DNA of 64,000 bases, from positions 1 to 64,000 of IMG/VR virus record IMGVR_UViG_3300042402_001861, one strand, 5' to 3'. Positions 31,389 through 41,400 of the stretch are shown piece after piece. The stretch's first letter is position 1, and each line of letters starts with the position of its first letter. The DNA is from a virus. The position numbers and the translations under genes are program-made. The notes below the pieces were generated by a model that searched no databases, was not told where the DNA came from, and worked only from the letters and a program-made list of their open reading frames with translations.

Positions 31389-32702
31389 ATGCAAGTTCCC
31401 AATGACAAGATTCTGAATCCCGGCGACATTCTGATTGACTCGCTGACCATACAGTCGGCAGCGGGTGCGACCTTGGATGTCAAGGGACAATTTGTGTCCA
31501 TCAACATCTATGAGGACATGTTTGCCAACGGGGTTTCGGGATTCCTTGTCCTCATCGATTCCCTGAACTTGCTCCGTTATTTGCAGATCACGGGAAGGGA
31601 AACTCTCAAGGTCACATTCATAACGCCGGGTGACCAACCAGGAATGGATGAATACATCGACCGCGAATTCAGCATCTACAAGGTGACCACGGACCTGAAG
31701 ATGGCAGGCGGCGGAAAGAAACTCGTCCGTCTTGAATTCGTGTCCAAGCCCCTGTACGAAAATACAAAACAAAGACTGTCTCGTTCCTTCAACAATATGT
31801 CCTATAGCGACATGGTTACCACGATCATGTCTGATACATTTGGCGTTGAAGTGAATGCCTGTCCGACATTGGGAAAGAGGAATATCATCATTCCCAACTG
31901 GAATCCAATGTATGCCATAAGTTGGCTTGCAAAGCGTTCCGCCGCCGAGTATTCGCCCGAGATGTGCGATTATGTGTTCTTTGAGAATCTTGAGGGAACA
32001 TATCAGTTTCTTCCATTGTCGCTGCTGAAGTCAAGAACTCCAAGCGTCAAGTACCACCACACACCCACGGCAAGGAATCCCGAAACAGGCGGGATTTACA
32101 TGAAGAAGGAATTCTTCAACATTCTTTCCTACTCCGTGAACTCCCGTGGCGACAAGATGCGAGAGATTGCTTCAGGCGTGTATAGCAACAACGCCGTGTC
32201 GCTTGACATCATTGGCAAGCGAGCCAACATGGAGATTTATGCCTACTTCTCGCAGCGAAAGAGAATACCGACCATTTCAGAACACCCCTTGGTTCCCACT
32301 CTCTCGGATGATCTTAGCCTGAACATCGGTGCGTATCAAAAGTTCTTCCCCAAGCATTCTTTCAGGTACGACGGCGTGGAAGACAATGATGAACTTGAGG
32401 TTGTTTCTACCAGAAGGCAGTCACAGATGAATGCCTTTAGGACACATAGCCTGACGATTGATGTCAATGGAGATTCCAGAAGAAGAGCGGGAGAAGTTGT
32501 ATCAATTGACATCCCGAGCGTGGAGAATCCAAAGAACAAGGACGATTGGTTTGATCCATTCCTCTCTGGTAAATACATGATAACGAGCATCCTACATGAG
32601 ATAGGCGATGGAAGTTACAACATGAAGATGGAAGTAATGAAGGATGGCTATGACGAGAAACTTGCGGATCAGCAATCCTTTGGTGTAGACGGGACGATTT
32701 GA
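31389..32702 (+). CDS. gp27: Baseplate central hub protein gp27
   Basis: 437 residues (T4 391). gp27-type hub: 'ILNPGDILIDSLTIQSAAGA' then 'TLDVKGQFVSINIYEDMFAN', 'LSRSFNNMSYSDMVTTIMSD', 'IIPNWNPMYAISWLAKRSAA', and 'FLSGKYMITSILHEIGDGSY' near the end. In T4, a gp27 trimer forms the collar that holds the gp5 spike and receives the tail tube. The next gene is gp5-like, as expected for the partner. The same fold is found in type VI secretion VgrG N-terminal domains. Confidence 0.85.
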   Translation: MQVPNDKILNPGDILIDSLTIQSAAGATLDVKGQFVSINIYEDMFANGVSGFLVLIDSLNLLRYLQITGRETLKVTFITPGDQPGMDEYIDREFSIYKVTTDLKMAGGGKKLVRLEFVSKPLYENTKQRLSRSFNNMSYSDMVTTIMSDTFGVEVNACPTLGKRNIIIPNWNPMYAISWLAKRSAAEYSPEMCDYVFFENLEGTYQFLPLSLLKSRTPSVKYHHTPTARNPETGGIYMKKEFFNILSYSVNSRGDKMREIASGVYSNNAVSLDIIGKRANMEIYAYFSQRKRIPTISEHPLVPTLSDDLSLNIGAYQKFFPKHSFRYDGVEDNDELEVVSTRRQSQMNAFRTHSLTIDVNGDSRRRAGEVVSIDIPSVENPKNKDDWFDPFLSGKYMITSILHEIGDGSYNMKMEVMKDGYDEKLADQQSFGVDGTI

Positions 32703-32704
32703 AC

Positions 32705-34495
32705 ATGATCAACGAAATGCGAGACAATCCCAATGACTACATGGGAAAGATGGACTTCGTGTGGTGGCACGGAGTCGTGGAAGATGTAAACGATCCGCTA
32801 AAACTCGGGCGGGTGCGTGTGCGGGCGTATGGGTTTCATACAAACGACAAGTTGCTGATTCCGACAGAATCCCTTCCATGGGCAGCGGTGATGCAGCCAA
32901 TTACAAGCGCAGCCATGAGCGGAAAAGGACAGTCTCCCACAGGATTGCTTCCCGGTTCATGGGTTGTAGGCTTCTTCCGCGATGGTCCCCATGCACAGGA
33001 TCCCATCATCATGGGAAGCATAGCCGGGTGGCCGTTTCCCGATGTCAATACGGGAAAGTACAAGGATCAAGAGATCGGTTTCAACGATCCAAGCGGCAAG
33101 TACCCGCTTGATGATTATCTTGGGGAGCAGGATACGAATCGTCTTGCAAGAGGCGTAACCGGTGCCGATCTGGACAAGACAATCGTAAAGAGCAAGTTGG
33201 ATTCAAGGATTCCCAAGGTTCCAGCAGGAATCACGGGAGAGTGGTCAGAGCCTGCTACCCCTTACGGTGCAACCTATCCCCACAATCATGTCTACGAAAG
33301 CGAATCCGGTCACCTGTTTGAGGTCGATGACACAGAAGGCAAGGAAAGGCTTCATCGTTATCACAAGAGCGGTTCGTTCGAGGAAATTCATCCTGACGGA
33401 TCAAGGGTAACAAAGATCATCGGAAATGACTACGAAATAACCATCGGATCAAAGTCAGCGATGATCAAGGGAGATGTCCTGTATACCAACGAAGGCAGGG
33501 CAAAGTTCAAGGTTGGCAAAGATTTCTATCTAGAGGTCGATGGTGATGTCAGAACCTTGGTTCATGGCAATGTCATCATGCATACCAAGGGAAGTTTTGT
33601 GCATCGGGTATCGGGCTCATATACGCTTGCAAGCGGCGGAAACATGACCTTTGTTGCCCCGAGAATTGACCTGAATCCAGAAGGACTCAATCCATCTACC
33701 GTAAGCGTTGGTGGCCTCGACAAGATTCAGAAGAGAAGGGTCGAATTCCCTGATCCCGCAAACCCTGCGGCCACAACATCCGTGCCTTCTTTGCCACCCG
33801 CTTCGCTTTCCGGTGTCGTTGCCGGAAACACAAACAAGAACAGCGTATTGCAGCAGCAGTCGGCAGGAACCATTTCACAAGGCGCTATCGCCTCGGATAC
33901 TTCGGCAGTTTCCGACACGGTGGTCACGACTTCTGCTACGGATGTTACGGACACCACGGCAACAGTCACATCCTTGGATGGCAAGGCCGCTCCTGCGGTC
34001 CCATCCGAAGTGGGTGGTGTGCAGTACCTTGGCTCAACTAACATTCAACTTCCGAGAATACCGACAGACATCGGGCAGATTGCCTTGCTTGCAGCGGCAG
34101 CCGGTGCCGCAGCCGCTGCTGCTTTCCAAGATGAATCCGATTCTCAGCAACAGGCAACCAATGAACCCGTTGCTGCGGTTGCATTGCCTCCACTTCCTCC
34201 CCCTTCTCCCGGAGTTCAGGATACACGGGTTGTCATGGGTTCGGCAGGAGGAACAGGAGCAGCGCAGGAAGCAACAGGTCTTCCCGGCCTGCCTACGGTC
34301 AGTCTCTATGCAGTTCCCGGCGAAGCGGCTACGCTACTTCAGGGCTACCCCGGTCAGACTGGAATCGGAAACACCGATCCTTCGTCCGACTTGCCAACAG
34401 TCACTCCGCTGCCGAGCGTACCCGTGCTTGCCTTCCCTGCGGAGTTCGCACAGCCAGTCATCCTTCCCGATGTGCTTGACGGAGGCGCATTCTGA
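32705..34495 (+). CDS. gp5: Central spike protein, gp5-like without lysozyme domain
   Basis: 596 residues from the ATG at 32705. The N-terminal OB-fold is clear: 'VWWHGVVEDVNDPLKLGRVR' then VRAYGFHT, and 'GLLPGSWVVGFFRDGPHAQD' followed by PIIMGSIAG, the gp5/VgrG signature. 'HNHVYESESGHLFEVDDTEG' and repeated 'IKGDVLYTNEGRAKFKVGKD' lead into a beta-helix spike. No T4-lysozyme-like domain lies between OB-fold and spike. After about residue 345 the protein becomes Ala/Pro/Ser/Thr-rich low complexity ('AALAAAAGAAAAAAFQDESD' type). It punctures the outer membrane; the PAAR tip is encoded nearby. Confidence 0.82.
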   Translation: MINEMRDNPNDYMGKMDFVWWHGVVEDVNDPLKLGRVRVRAYGFHTNDKLLIPTESLPWAAVMQPITSAAMSGKGQSPTGLLPGSWVVGFFRDGPHAQDPIIMGSIAGWPFPDVNTGKYKDQEIGFNDPSGKYPLDDYLGEQDTNRLARGVTGADLDKTIVKSKLDSRIPKVPAGITGEWSEPATPYGATYPHNHVYESESGHLFEVDDTEGKERLHRYHKSGSFEEIHPDGSRVTKIIGNDYEITIGSKSAMIKGDVLYTNEGRAKFKVGKDFYLEVDGDVRTLVHGNVIMHTKGSFVHRVSGSYTLASGGNMTFVAPRIDLNPEGLNPSTVSVGGLDKIQKRRVEFPDPANPAATTSVPSLPPASLSGVVAGNTNKNSVLQQQSAGTISQGAIASDTSAVSDTVVTTSATDVTDTTATVTSLDGKAAPAVPSEVGGVQYLGSTNIQLPRIPTDIGQIALLAAAAGAAAAAAFQDESDSQQQATNEPVAAVALPPLPPPSPGVQDTRVVMGSAGGTGAAQEATGLPGLPTVSLYAVPGEAATLLQGYPGQTGIGNTDPSSDLPTVTPLPSVPVLAFPAEFAQPVILPDVLDGGAF

Positions 34496-35235
34496 TGACA
34501 GGGGAGTATCTGTGGCAGGGGAAGTACAAGGTAATATCGGAAGTCGATCCAAGCACCTACTACCCAAACGGGATAGTGGAGTCCTCTGAAGATGAGTCCG
34601 AAGATATTCCTTGCATTCGCATTTCATTTCCAATAGCAAACAACAACGCATTCTTCAATACAGGAAATGACCTGAATTTCGTACAGATACCGATCTATTT
34701 CGAGCAACAGGACATTACCGACGATGTATTTTGGAAATTTTCGGTTATACAAAATCCTTTGTTTGTGGGAGGGGGTGGATTTGGCTTGGGTGGATGCACG
34801 GGTGTTTCGATATCAGATCCTGGTTTCTTGATAGTGACTGGCGATTTCTCCCCCGACATGGTTCTGAATGTTGACACAGGAAAGTTGACGGGTAGGACGG
34901 GAGAACTTGATTTCTACGCCTCCTCCCTGAACATTCCCCCCGACTACGAGATAGATGAACAGAACTATGGGACAGTCGGCTCGGCATCCTACTTCAGGAA
35001 TGGAGTGGGGTTTGGAATCCCCGTTTCCGTCACCGTCCGTGCTTTCGACAAGACCGATCCATCGATCCACATAGACACAACCTTTACCTACACTCTGAGG
35101 AACAACTGGTCCTCCGATAGAGATAGTTTGATCCTAAATATCAAGAATCAATTCTATGTGGATGGCAAACCCGCCACCAATCTTGAATATTTGGAGGCGC
35201 AGAAGGCCAAGGGATTCTTCCCCGGGCCACCTTAA
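34495..35235 (+). CDS. Unknown protein between spike and PAAR genes
   Basis: 246 residues, with a TGATG overlap with the spike gene. Beta-rich, for example 'IPCIRISFPIANNNAFFNTG', 'VNVDTGKLTGRTGELDFYAS' and 'GIPVSVTVRAFDKTDPSIHI' followed by DTTFTYTL, which resemble Ig/cadherin-like strands. A glycine run 'GGGGFGLGGCTG' lies near residue 100. No family is recognised with confidence; I infer a baseplate or spike-associated structural protein from its place between the gp5-like and PAAR genes. Confidence 0.6.
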   Translation: MTGEYLWQGKYKVISEVDPSTYYPNGIVESSEDESEDIPCIRISFPIANNNAFFNTGNDLNFVQIPIYFEQQDITDDVFWKFSVIQNPLFVGGGGFGLGGCTGVSISDPGFLIVTGDFSPDMVLNVDTGKLTGRTGELDFYASSLNIPPDYEIDEQNYGTVGSASYFRNGVGFGIPVSVTVRAFDKTDPSIHIDTTFTYTLRNNWSSDRDSLILNIKNQFYVDGKPATNLEYLEAQKAKGFFPGPP

Positions 35236-35244
35236 GGAACAACA

Positions 35245-35532
35245 ATGCCAGCAGCACACAGACAAGGCGACATCTGCACAGGACACGGATGCTACGGACC
35301 AAGACAGAACATTTCTTGGTCTACGAATGTCTTCGTGAACAACAAGGGCTGGCACCGTCAATTTGACAATTGGGGAACCCATTGCTGTGGTCCGTTTTGC
35401 CACAAGGCACACACCGCAGAGGGCTCTTCGATGGTTTTTGTGAATAGCCGTCAGGCAGCACGGATCGGAGATCCCCTTTCCTGTGGTTCCGCTGTCGCCA
35501 CAGGAAGCAAGAATGTCTTTTGCGGAGGATGA
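35245..35532 (+). CDS. PAAR-type spike tip protein
   Basis: 95 residues. PAAR signature: 'MPAAHRQGDICTGHGCYGPR', 'GSSMVFVNSRQAARIGDPLS' and 'CGSAVATGSKNVFCGG'. His/Cys ligands for the single metal ion of PAAR cones are present. PAAR proteins cap the beta-helix spike of gp5/VgrG trimers and sharpen it. In T4 gp5.4 plays this role. AAGGAACAAC precedes the ATG. It lies between baseplate genes and is 4 bases from the next gene. Confidence 0.88.
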   Translation: MPAAHRQGDICTGHGCYGPRQNISWSTNVFVNNKGWHRQFDNWGTHCCGPFCHKAHTAEGSSMVFVNSRQAARIGDPLSCGSAVATGSKNVFCGG

Positions 35533-35535
35533 GAG

Positions 35536-36183
35536 ATGTCGTCATCTGATACAGGAAATTTCGACCTTTGGATGAATGTTGGCACCGCGATTTTCGCGAT
35601 GATCGCTGGAATGTTCACCGGGGCCGCATACCTTCGCAAGAAGATGACCTTCTGGAAGAAAGAGGAGGAAAAGGGTGCGGCAATCACCGTTGATGACATA
35701 CGCAAGTATGGTCAGGTGCAGGAACTCATTACCACTCTGCGAAACATGACCGGAGCGGACAGAACGCAGATCCTGCAATTCCACAACGGAGGAAAGTTCC
35801 TTGATGGCTCGTCCATGAAGAGAATGTCTGTTACCCACGAATCCTGCCGTCAGGGAGTTGCCTACGAGTACATGCATATGCAAGCCGTGCTTGCAACCTT
35901 GCTTTGGGAAAAGATTGAACTGGTCAAGAAGGACGATTCTCAGATTCACTTCACCAAGAATCTCACAGATTCGACTCTGAAGACCTACTGCCGAAGCAAG
36001 GGAACAGAGGCTTTCTCCATTCTTCCGATTCGCAAGGACAATATGTTGATAGGCTTCATAAACATCGACTGGCTTGATGCGGAAGAAGTTCCAAACAAAC
36101 CAATAGATTTTGCAAATGTGTTCGAGGAGTATCGCGGATACATCGAACTGCAACTCGCAAAGGACACGGCGGATGGCCACTAA
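35536..36183 (+). CDS. Membrane-anchored GAF-like protein
   Basis: 215 residues. A single hydrophobic segment near residues 10-30 ('WMNVGTAIFAMIAGMFTGAA') is followed by basic residues (YLRKKM), a likely membrane anchor. After a charged linker a GAF-like domain follows: 'LRNMTGADRTQILQFHNGGK' then 'FLDGSSMKRMSVTHESCRQG', and 'FSILPIRKDNMLIGFINIDW'. Similar anchored domains occur in several large phages, with no known ligand. Its presence inside the baseplate operon is odd. It may be an inner-membrane protein for infection sensing or exclusion, or a virion component. GGAGG precedes the ATG. Confidence 0.65.
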   Translation: MSSSDTGNFDLWMNVGTAIFAMIAGMFTGAAYLRKKMTFWKKEEEKGAAITVDDIRKYGQVQELITTLRNMTGADRTQILQFHNGGKFLDGSSMKRMSVTHESCRQGVAYEYMHMQAVLATLLWEKIELVKKDDSQIHFTKNLTDSTLKTYCRSKGTEAFSILPIRKDNMLIGFINIDWLDAEEVPNKPIDFANVFEEYRGYIELQLAKDTADGH

Positions 36184-36580
36184 CTGGCGCAAAGACCCGA
36201 TTCTTTCCTTTTCGGATATCGATATGGATTTGACCAAGGATCCATTGACCGAAGATGTCACTTCAATAACTGGAGAAGAAGTGGTCAAGCAGTCCCTGAA
36301 GAACTTGCTTCAATTCAAAAGATATGAGAAGCCGTTTCATCCAGAGATAGAGTCGGGCATTACCGATTTGCTGTTTGAGCCTGTTTCTCCGATCATAATG
36401 ATACAGATGAAGAGAAAGATCACGGAACTGATTCAGACATACGAACGGCGGGTTCGTGCAGTACAGGTGGACATTTTCGATCTGATGGATGAAAATTCAT
36501 ATAGGATCGATGTTCAATTTCAGGTTCAGAACAAGGTTGATGTGTTTCGTGCCACGGTTATCGTGGAGAGGATCAGATGA
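36173..36580 (+). CDS. gp25: Baseplate wedge protein gp25
   Basis: 135 residues from the ATG at 36173 (T4 132); overlaps the previous gene by 11 bases. gp25/TssE fold: 'TGEEVVKQSLKNLLQFKRYE' then 'KPFHPEIESGITDLLFEPVS' and 'RVRAVQVDIFDLMDENSYRI'. The EPR-type core motif of the family appears as 'LLFEPVSP'. gp25 starts sheath assembly and links it with gp6/gp53. ATGA overlap with gp6. Confidence 0.88.
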   Translation: MATNWRKDPILSFSDIDMDLTKDPLTEDVTSITGEEVVKQSLKNLLQFKRYEKPFHPEIESGITDLLFEPVSPIIMIQMKRKITELIQTYERRVRAVQVDIFDLMDENSYRIDVQFQVQNKVDVFRATVIVERIR

Positions 36581-38478
36581 CAACTCCCAACTTGCCAGTA
36601 GACAATCTCGACTTTGACTCAATCAAGACAAGCCTGAAGGATTTCCTCAAGGGTCAGGACAAGTTCAAGGACTATGACTTTGAGGGTTCGGGGATGAACA
36701 TTCTCCTTGATCTTCTTGCATACAACACACACTATCAGGCGTTCTATGCAAACATGGTGGCAAACGAGACTTTCATCGACTCAGCAGTCAAGCGTCAGTC
36801 GGTGGTTTCTCTTGCCAAGCAACTTGGCTATACTCCACGGTCATATAGGGCATCTACTGCAAACATCGACATCGTTTGGACGAACCCAAGTGCAAGTTTC
36901 CGTGCTAGCGTAGCCCGAGGCGAGGTTTTCATAAATCGCGGTGACATCTTCACCGCAACCACGGGAGGCTCGGTCTTCACTTTCATTCCCGTACAGAATT
37001 ACAAGGTTGTGAATGAAGGCAACAATTGCGTGGTCAGAAACATGGAGATCAAGGAAGGTCGTTTGCAGACATTCACATATGTCGTGAATGAGGCAGACAC
37101 GGCACAGAAGTTCATAATTCTCGACACACGGGTTGATACCTCCTCCCTGCGTGTGCGTGTGACTCGTTCGCCCAAGGACACTACGGGCATTCTAGACATC
37201 TGGACATTGGTGACCGACATCAATGCAATCGATGGAAGCACGAATGCCTACTACTTGCAGGAAACAGACAAGCAGCGTTATGAAGTGCAGTTTGGTGACG
37301 GCATCGTCGGAAGAAAGCCTGCCGATGGAAATGCCATACTCCTTGAGTATTTGGTCACACGGGGACAAGAGGCCAACGGTATACAGTCTTTCAAGTACAA
37401 CGGCGCAGTAACCACCGCTGGCGTAACACCCACAGTCAGCGTGGTCACAAACGAAGAGGGAATACCGCAATCTTCCTATGGAGGCAGCGAGTTCGAGGAC
37501 ATCGAATCCATTCGCTACTATGCTCCGAGAAACTACCAAGCACAGGAAAGAACTGTCACCGCCGAGGACTACAAAACCATCCTGACGAGAGACTACACAA
37601 GCGCCGACTCCATACAGGTTTGGGGTGGAGAAGAAAGCGATCCCCCGCAGTATGGAAAAGTCTTGATTTCCATCAAACCGCAAGGTGCGACCCGTTTGTC
37701 CACCCTTGAGAAACTGTCGATTCAGAACACGATTTTGCAACGCAAGAATGTTCTTGGCATCACGCCCGAAGTCGTAGACCCCGATTATGTCTACATTGTC
37801 CTTGACCTTGCGGTTCGATACAACAGCAGCCTCACGACCTTGAGTGCAAAGGACATTGAACGCCTTGTCAACGAAAGCATAACTTCGTATGCATCGGAGA
37901 AGTTGGGGAAGTTCGGACTAAACTTCCGATTTTCAAAGTTCCTCGCATTCATTGATGGCATCAATCAGAGTATCACAAGCACAGATGCAAATTTGCGAAT
38001 TCAGAAGAGATTCGAACCGGTCATCGGAAACCCCGGCGTTTACACGATCAAGTTCAACTTTGACAATCAACTGTATCACCCAATTGACGGCTATCCTTCA
38101 ATCTTGAGCAGCACGGGATTTGGATATGTTGATCCACAGACAGGACTTGAGGTAGATGCATACATGGATGATGACGGATATGGCAACATCCGCATCTACA
38201 AGCAAGTCGGAGAGGAAAAAATCTACCTTATTAATGAGGCAGGAACCCTTGATTATTCCAACGGAACGATCAGCCTGACGAACTTCAATCCAACCTACAT
38301 CCTCCCCAAGACAAGCACAGAAATCGCCCTGACTGCGGTTCCTGTTTCCACGGATGTGTTCACACGAAGGAATCAGATCATTCTGTTCGATACAGAAAAT
38401 TCGAACATAACCGTTGTTCCTGACTCATTCCGAACCGAGAGAAACCAGACTGCAAGTTCCTTCCCATCAAATAGATAA
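36577..38478 (+). CDS. gp6: Baseplate wedge protein gp6
   Basis: 633 residues (T4 660). 'FDSIKTSLKDFLKGQDKFKD' then 'YDFEGSGMNILLDLLAYNTH' and 'QAFYANMVANETFIDSAVKR' are the conserved gp6/gpJ N-terminal motif. Later 'YYAPRNYQAQERTVTAEDYK' with 'TILTRDYTSADSIQVWGGEE' is the second gp6 signature. gp6 dimers form the continuous inner ring that holds the baseplate in dome and star states. It is coupled to gp25 by ATGA and followed 6 bases later by the gp7-like gene, the T4 order. Confidence 0.9.
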   Translation: MTTPNLPVDNLDFDSIKTSLKDFLKGQDKFKDYDFEGSGMNILLDLLAYNTHYQAFYANMVANETFIDSAVKRQSVVSLAKQLGYTPRSYRASTANIDIVWTNPSASFRASVARGEVFINRGDIFTATTGGSVFTFIPVQNYKVVNEGNNCVVRNMEIKEGRLQTFTYVVNEADTAQKFIILDTRVDTSSLRVRVTRSPKDTTGILDIWTLVTDINAIDGSTNAYYLQETDKQRYEVQFGDGIVGRKPADGNAILLEYLVTRGQEANGIQSFKYNGAVTTAGVTPTVSVVTNEEGIPQSSYGGSEFEDIESIRYYAPRNYQAQERTVTAEDYKTILTRDYTSADSIQVWGGEESDPPQYGKVLISIKPQGATRLSTLEKLSIQNTILQRKNVLGITPEVVDPDYVYIVLDLAVRYNSSLTTLSAKDIERLVNESITSYASEKLGKFGLNFRFSKFLAFIDGINQSITSTDANLRIQKRFEPVIGNPGVYTIKFNFDNQLYHPIDGYPSILSSTGFGYVDPQTGLEVDAYMDDDGYGNIRIYKQVGEEKIYLINEAGTLDYSNGTISLTNFNPTYILPKTSTEIALTAVPVSTDVFTRRNQIILFDTENSNITVVPDSFRTERNQTASSFPSNR

Positions 38479-38484
38479 TATGCC

Positions 38485-41400
38485 ATGACCACGGGTAGCG
38501 ACAAGAGCCAGTCAGCAATCATCCAGCATAGATTGCCGGAGTTCGTTCAGACGAATCATCCGACTCTTGTTGCTTTTGTGCAGGCATACTATGAATGGCT
38601 GGAATCGCAGAAGGAATCGGGATACATGCGGACTCCTTCGGCGTTGGAGGGGGTTTCAGACATTGATGCCACTCTGGATGAATTCGTAACCGACTTCAAG
38701 AAGGAATTCCTACTTGGCTTTCCCGAGGAATTTGCGGTCAATGGCGAGAGCGATACAGTCGATGTGCGGAAGTTGATAAAGAACATCAAGGAATTCTACA
38801 GAAACAAGGGAACCGAGAAGACATACGAGTTCCTGTTTCGGGTGCTTTATGACACCGCCGTGGAATTTTACTATCCTGCAAGAGACATTCTTCGTCTGTC
38901 AGATGGAAAGTGGATTCAGAAATACTCAGTTCGCTGCTCAAACGACCTTGGAAACAAGATTTTCGAGGCAAGAGGAAAGACCATCACGCAGCGAAACAAG
39001 TCCACCAACAGCATCGTGGCCAGCGGAAGAGTGATCGATGTTGTCACATATCAAATCGGCAACCGTGAAATATCGGAACTGTTCCTCACCAACATCAACG
39101 GAGCATTCGTTTCCAATACCAAGGCAGGAAATGAGATTTATGGGGGAATAGAATTCACAGACAATGATTCCGTGCAAAGAACGGAACCAAGAATCTATCC
39201 CGTCCTGAAGTCCATACAAGTGACCGCAGCAGGAACCGGCTATCGAAAGGGAGAAAGAATACTCTTTTCTGCATCCGGAGACAGCGGAGTCGGTGCATCT
39301 GCCACAATCACGGAAGTCGATTCGATGGGTGGCATCGTTCGCACAAGAATCGATAACTTTGGAATAGGCTATGAGAATGTCCCGTCATACTCCATAGAAA
39401 CGGCGTTTGGTGAGAATGCATCATTGACTATATCCGTTGGCTCAACTTGCACCTACCCCGGCTACTACTCGGGAAGCGATGGAAAGTTGAGTTCAAGCAA
39501 GGTGATGCAGGACAACCATTACTATCAGAACTTTTCCTATGTCCTCCTCTCGGAAGTGGTAATCGACCGTTACAAGGAAATCCTACGACGAATCATCCAT
39601 CCGGTGGGCATGGGAATGTTCGGAAAGGTGCTGCTCACCCGATGCTCGGCACAGTCACCACAGACAGATGCATTGGGAAGCAAGACTGAGGTTCCCGTCA
39701 TCGGTAATTATGCCCCGTACACGATATACACAAACACGGACCTGAGCGAACTGTTTTACGATGATCGTCCCATGCCGTACTATCCTTCTCTGCATGAATC
39801 CGTAATACTTGCGGCCACAGGAAACCCTGCTGGCATCACCAACCACCATGCCGTGGATTTCAACCCAAAGAACATTCCCGGCCTGAAGGTCTGGCTCAAC
39901 GGCAAGCAACTGACCGCTGCCGGTGCCACGGTTTCTGCATGGGCAGACTTCAGCGGCAACGGATATACCGCAACGGCCTTGGCAACCAACATGTTGCCTT
40001 CGATCTCTCCAATGGGTGGATTGTATCTAACAGGCTCATCCGGCACATTCGGCTCCGTAATTACCACCCCCGCATTGGGAACCATGAACGACCGAACAAT
40101 GTTCGTCGCATTCACCCCATTCCCCGTGTCGGATTCCGTGACCCGCCAAAGAAACTCAATGGTGGCAGGTCTACAAAGATCGGCACATGTGGGCAATACA
40201 GGTTCAGCAACGGGACAATGCTATCAGAATCATACTATTTGCATAGATTATCGGCGCAACAACATAGACGGCATTGGAGACACACAGCCAAGGATCGCCT
40301 CATACTATGGATTTGGTAATTTTGCAAGCAGCAGTTCGCAGTATGGAACCGATGGAGATGAATCTGGTGATTATATCCTGATGGAGAATGATACTGTAGC
40401 AGATCGAAAAATCCTTGCATTGAATTATGGATCGGTGATCTACAAGGAACTTCTTGACCTAGAGTCCGTTACCGCTTCCAATCAAAATACGACAATCGCT
40501 TGTTCAGTACTGGCAGACGGATATCCGACCAAGAGCATTCAGGTTTATAGCAGCAATGATGAAGTCATAAGCACAGAAAAGAAAAGCAACAATGACTTGT
40601 CACCTAGCGCCAGTTACTATCGCTATCATCTGATGGCTGAATATGTTGTTCCTGTAGAAGGTGAAGGATCATATGCATTTTCCATGGAGCAAGCGACCGA
40701 TTATTCATCGGCAGTTGCAGCATGGCGTTCCGTGATGACGAAAAATGATGGTCTTGTCGTTCCGACTTCCGAAACGCTTGATGAGGTAAACAACATCATA
40801 GCGGAATGGACTTGGGCGACAATGACGGATCAATTTCTTGGTTCTGACAACTACACATTGCACAAGACAACAGCAAAAGACCTAAAGCCAGGTGATGTTG
40901 TCAGAATTTGGATGAGTCCTTCCTACAATTCCGGACTTAAGCCACTAAACTCTTCCTTGGATATAACCAAGTCGATGAAGTTTAAGAATTTCACGGTTTC
41001 CCGTGTTTTCGGTCAAGGAGAGAACATTCTCACCGTCGATGGGCAGAAGATCGGTTCTGCTCTTGGCAATCTTGACGGCATTACGGCAGGACAAAGACTT
41101 GTCCTTGGCTTGGGTCAGAACTACTTCAACGGCGTTGTCCATGAAGTGCTTGTCTATGACCGTGCCTTGGCTCCCCGCGAGCGAGAGACAGTAGAAGCAT
41201 ACCTCCACTACAGGTGGAAGGACAAGATAATTACCGCAACGGGACATTCCTGGAATCTCTCGGTATCAGGACTCACCAACGGATACGGAATCTATCCTGC
41301 ATTGGCAACGAACGGCGGAATCACCGCAAACTCAACCACGGGAAGTTCCAACATTGGTTATCCGTTCTTTGAAATCAACATGCACCCCAACATTTCCCTT

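Noticed and set aside
32705-34495. Lysozyme domain in the gp5-like protein
   Set aside because: No Glu/Asp/Thr catalytic pattern or inserted domain is found between OB-fold and beta-helix.
33708-34589. 293-codon plus-strand frame overlapping the spike gene
   Set aside because: Shadow of the low-complexity end of the gp5-like gene; Arg/Gln/Leu-rich translation without family features.
35134-35140. CTAAATA at 35134-35140
   Set aside because: Inside a coding region about 105 bases from the next start and with no spacing like the other boxes.
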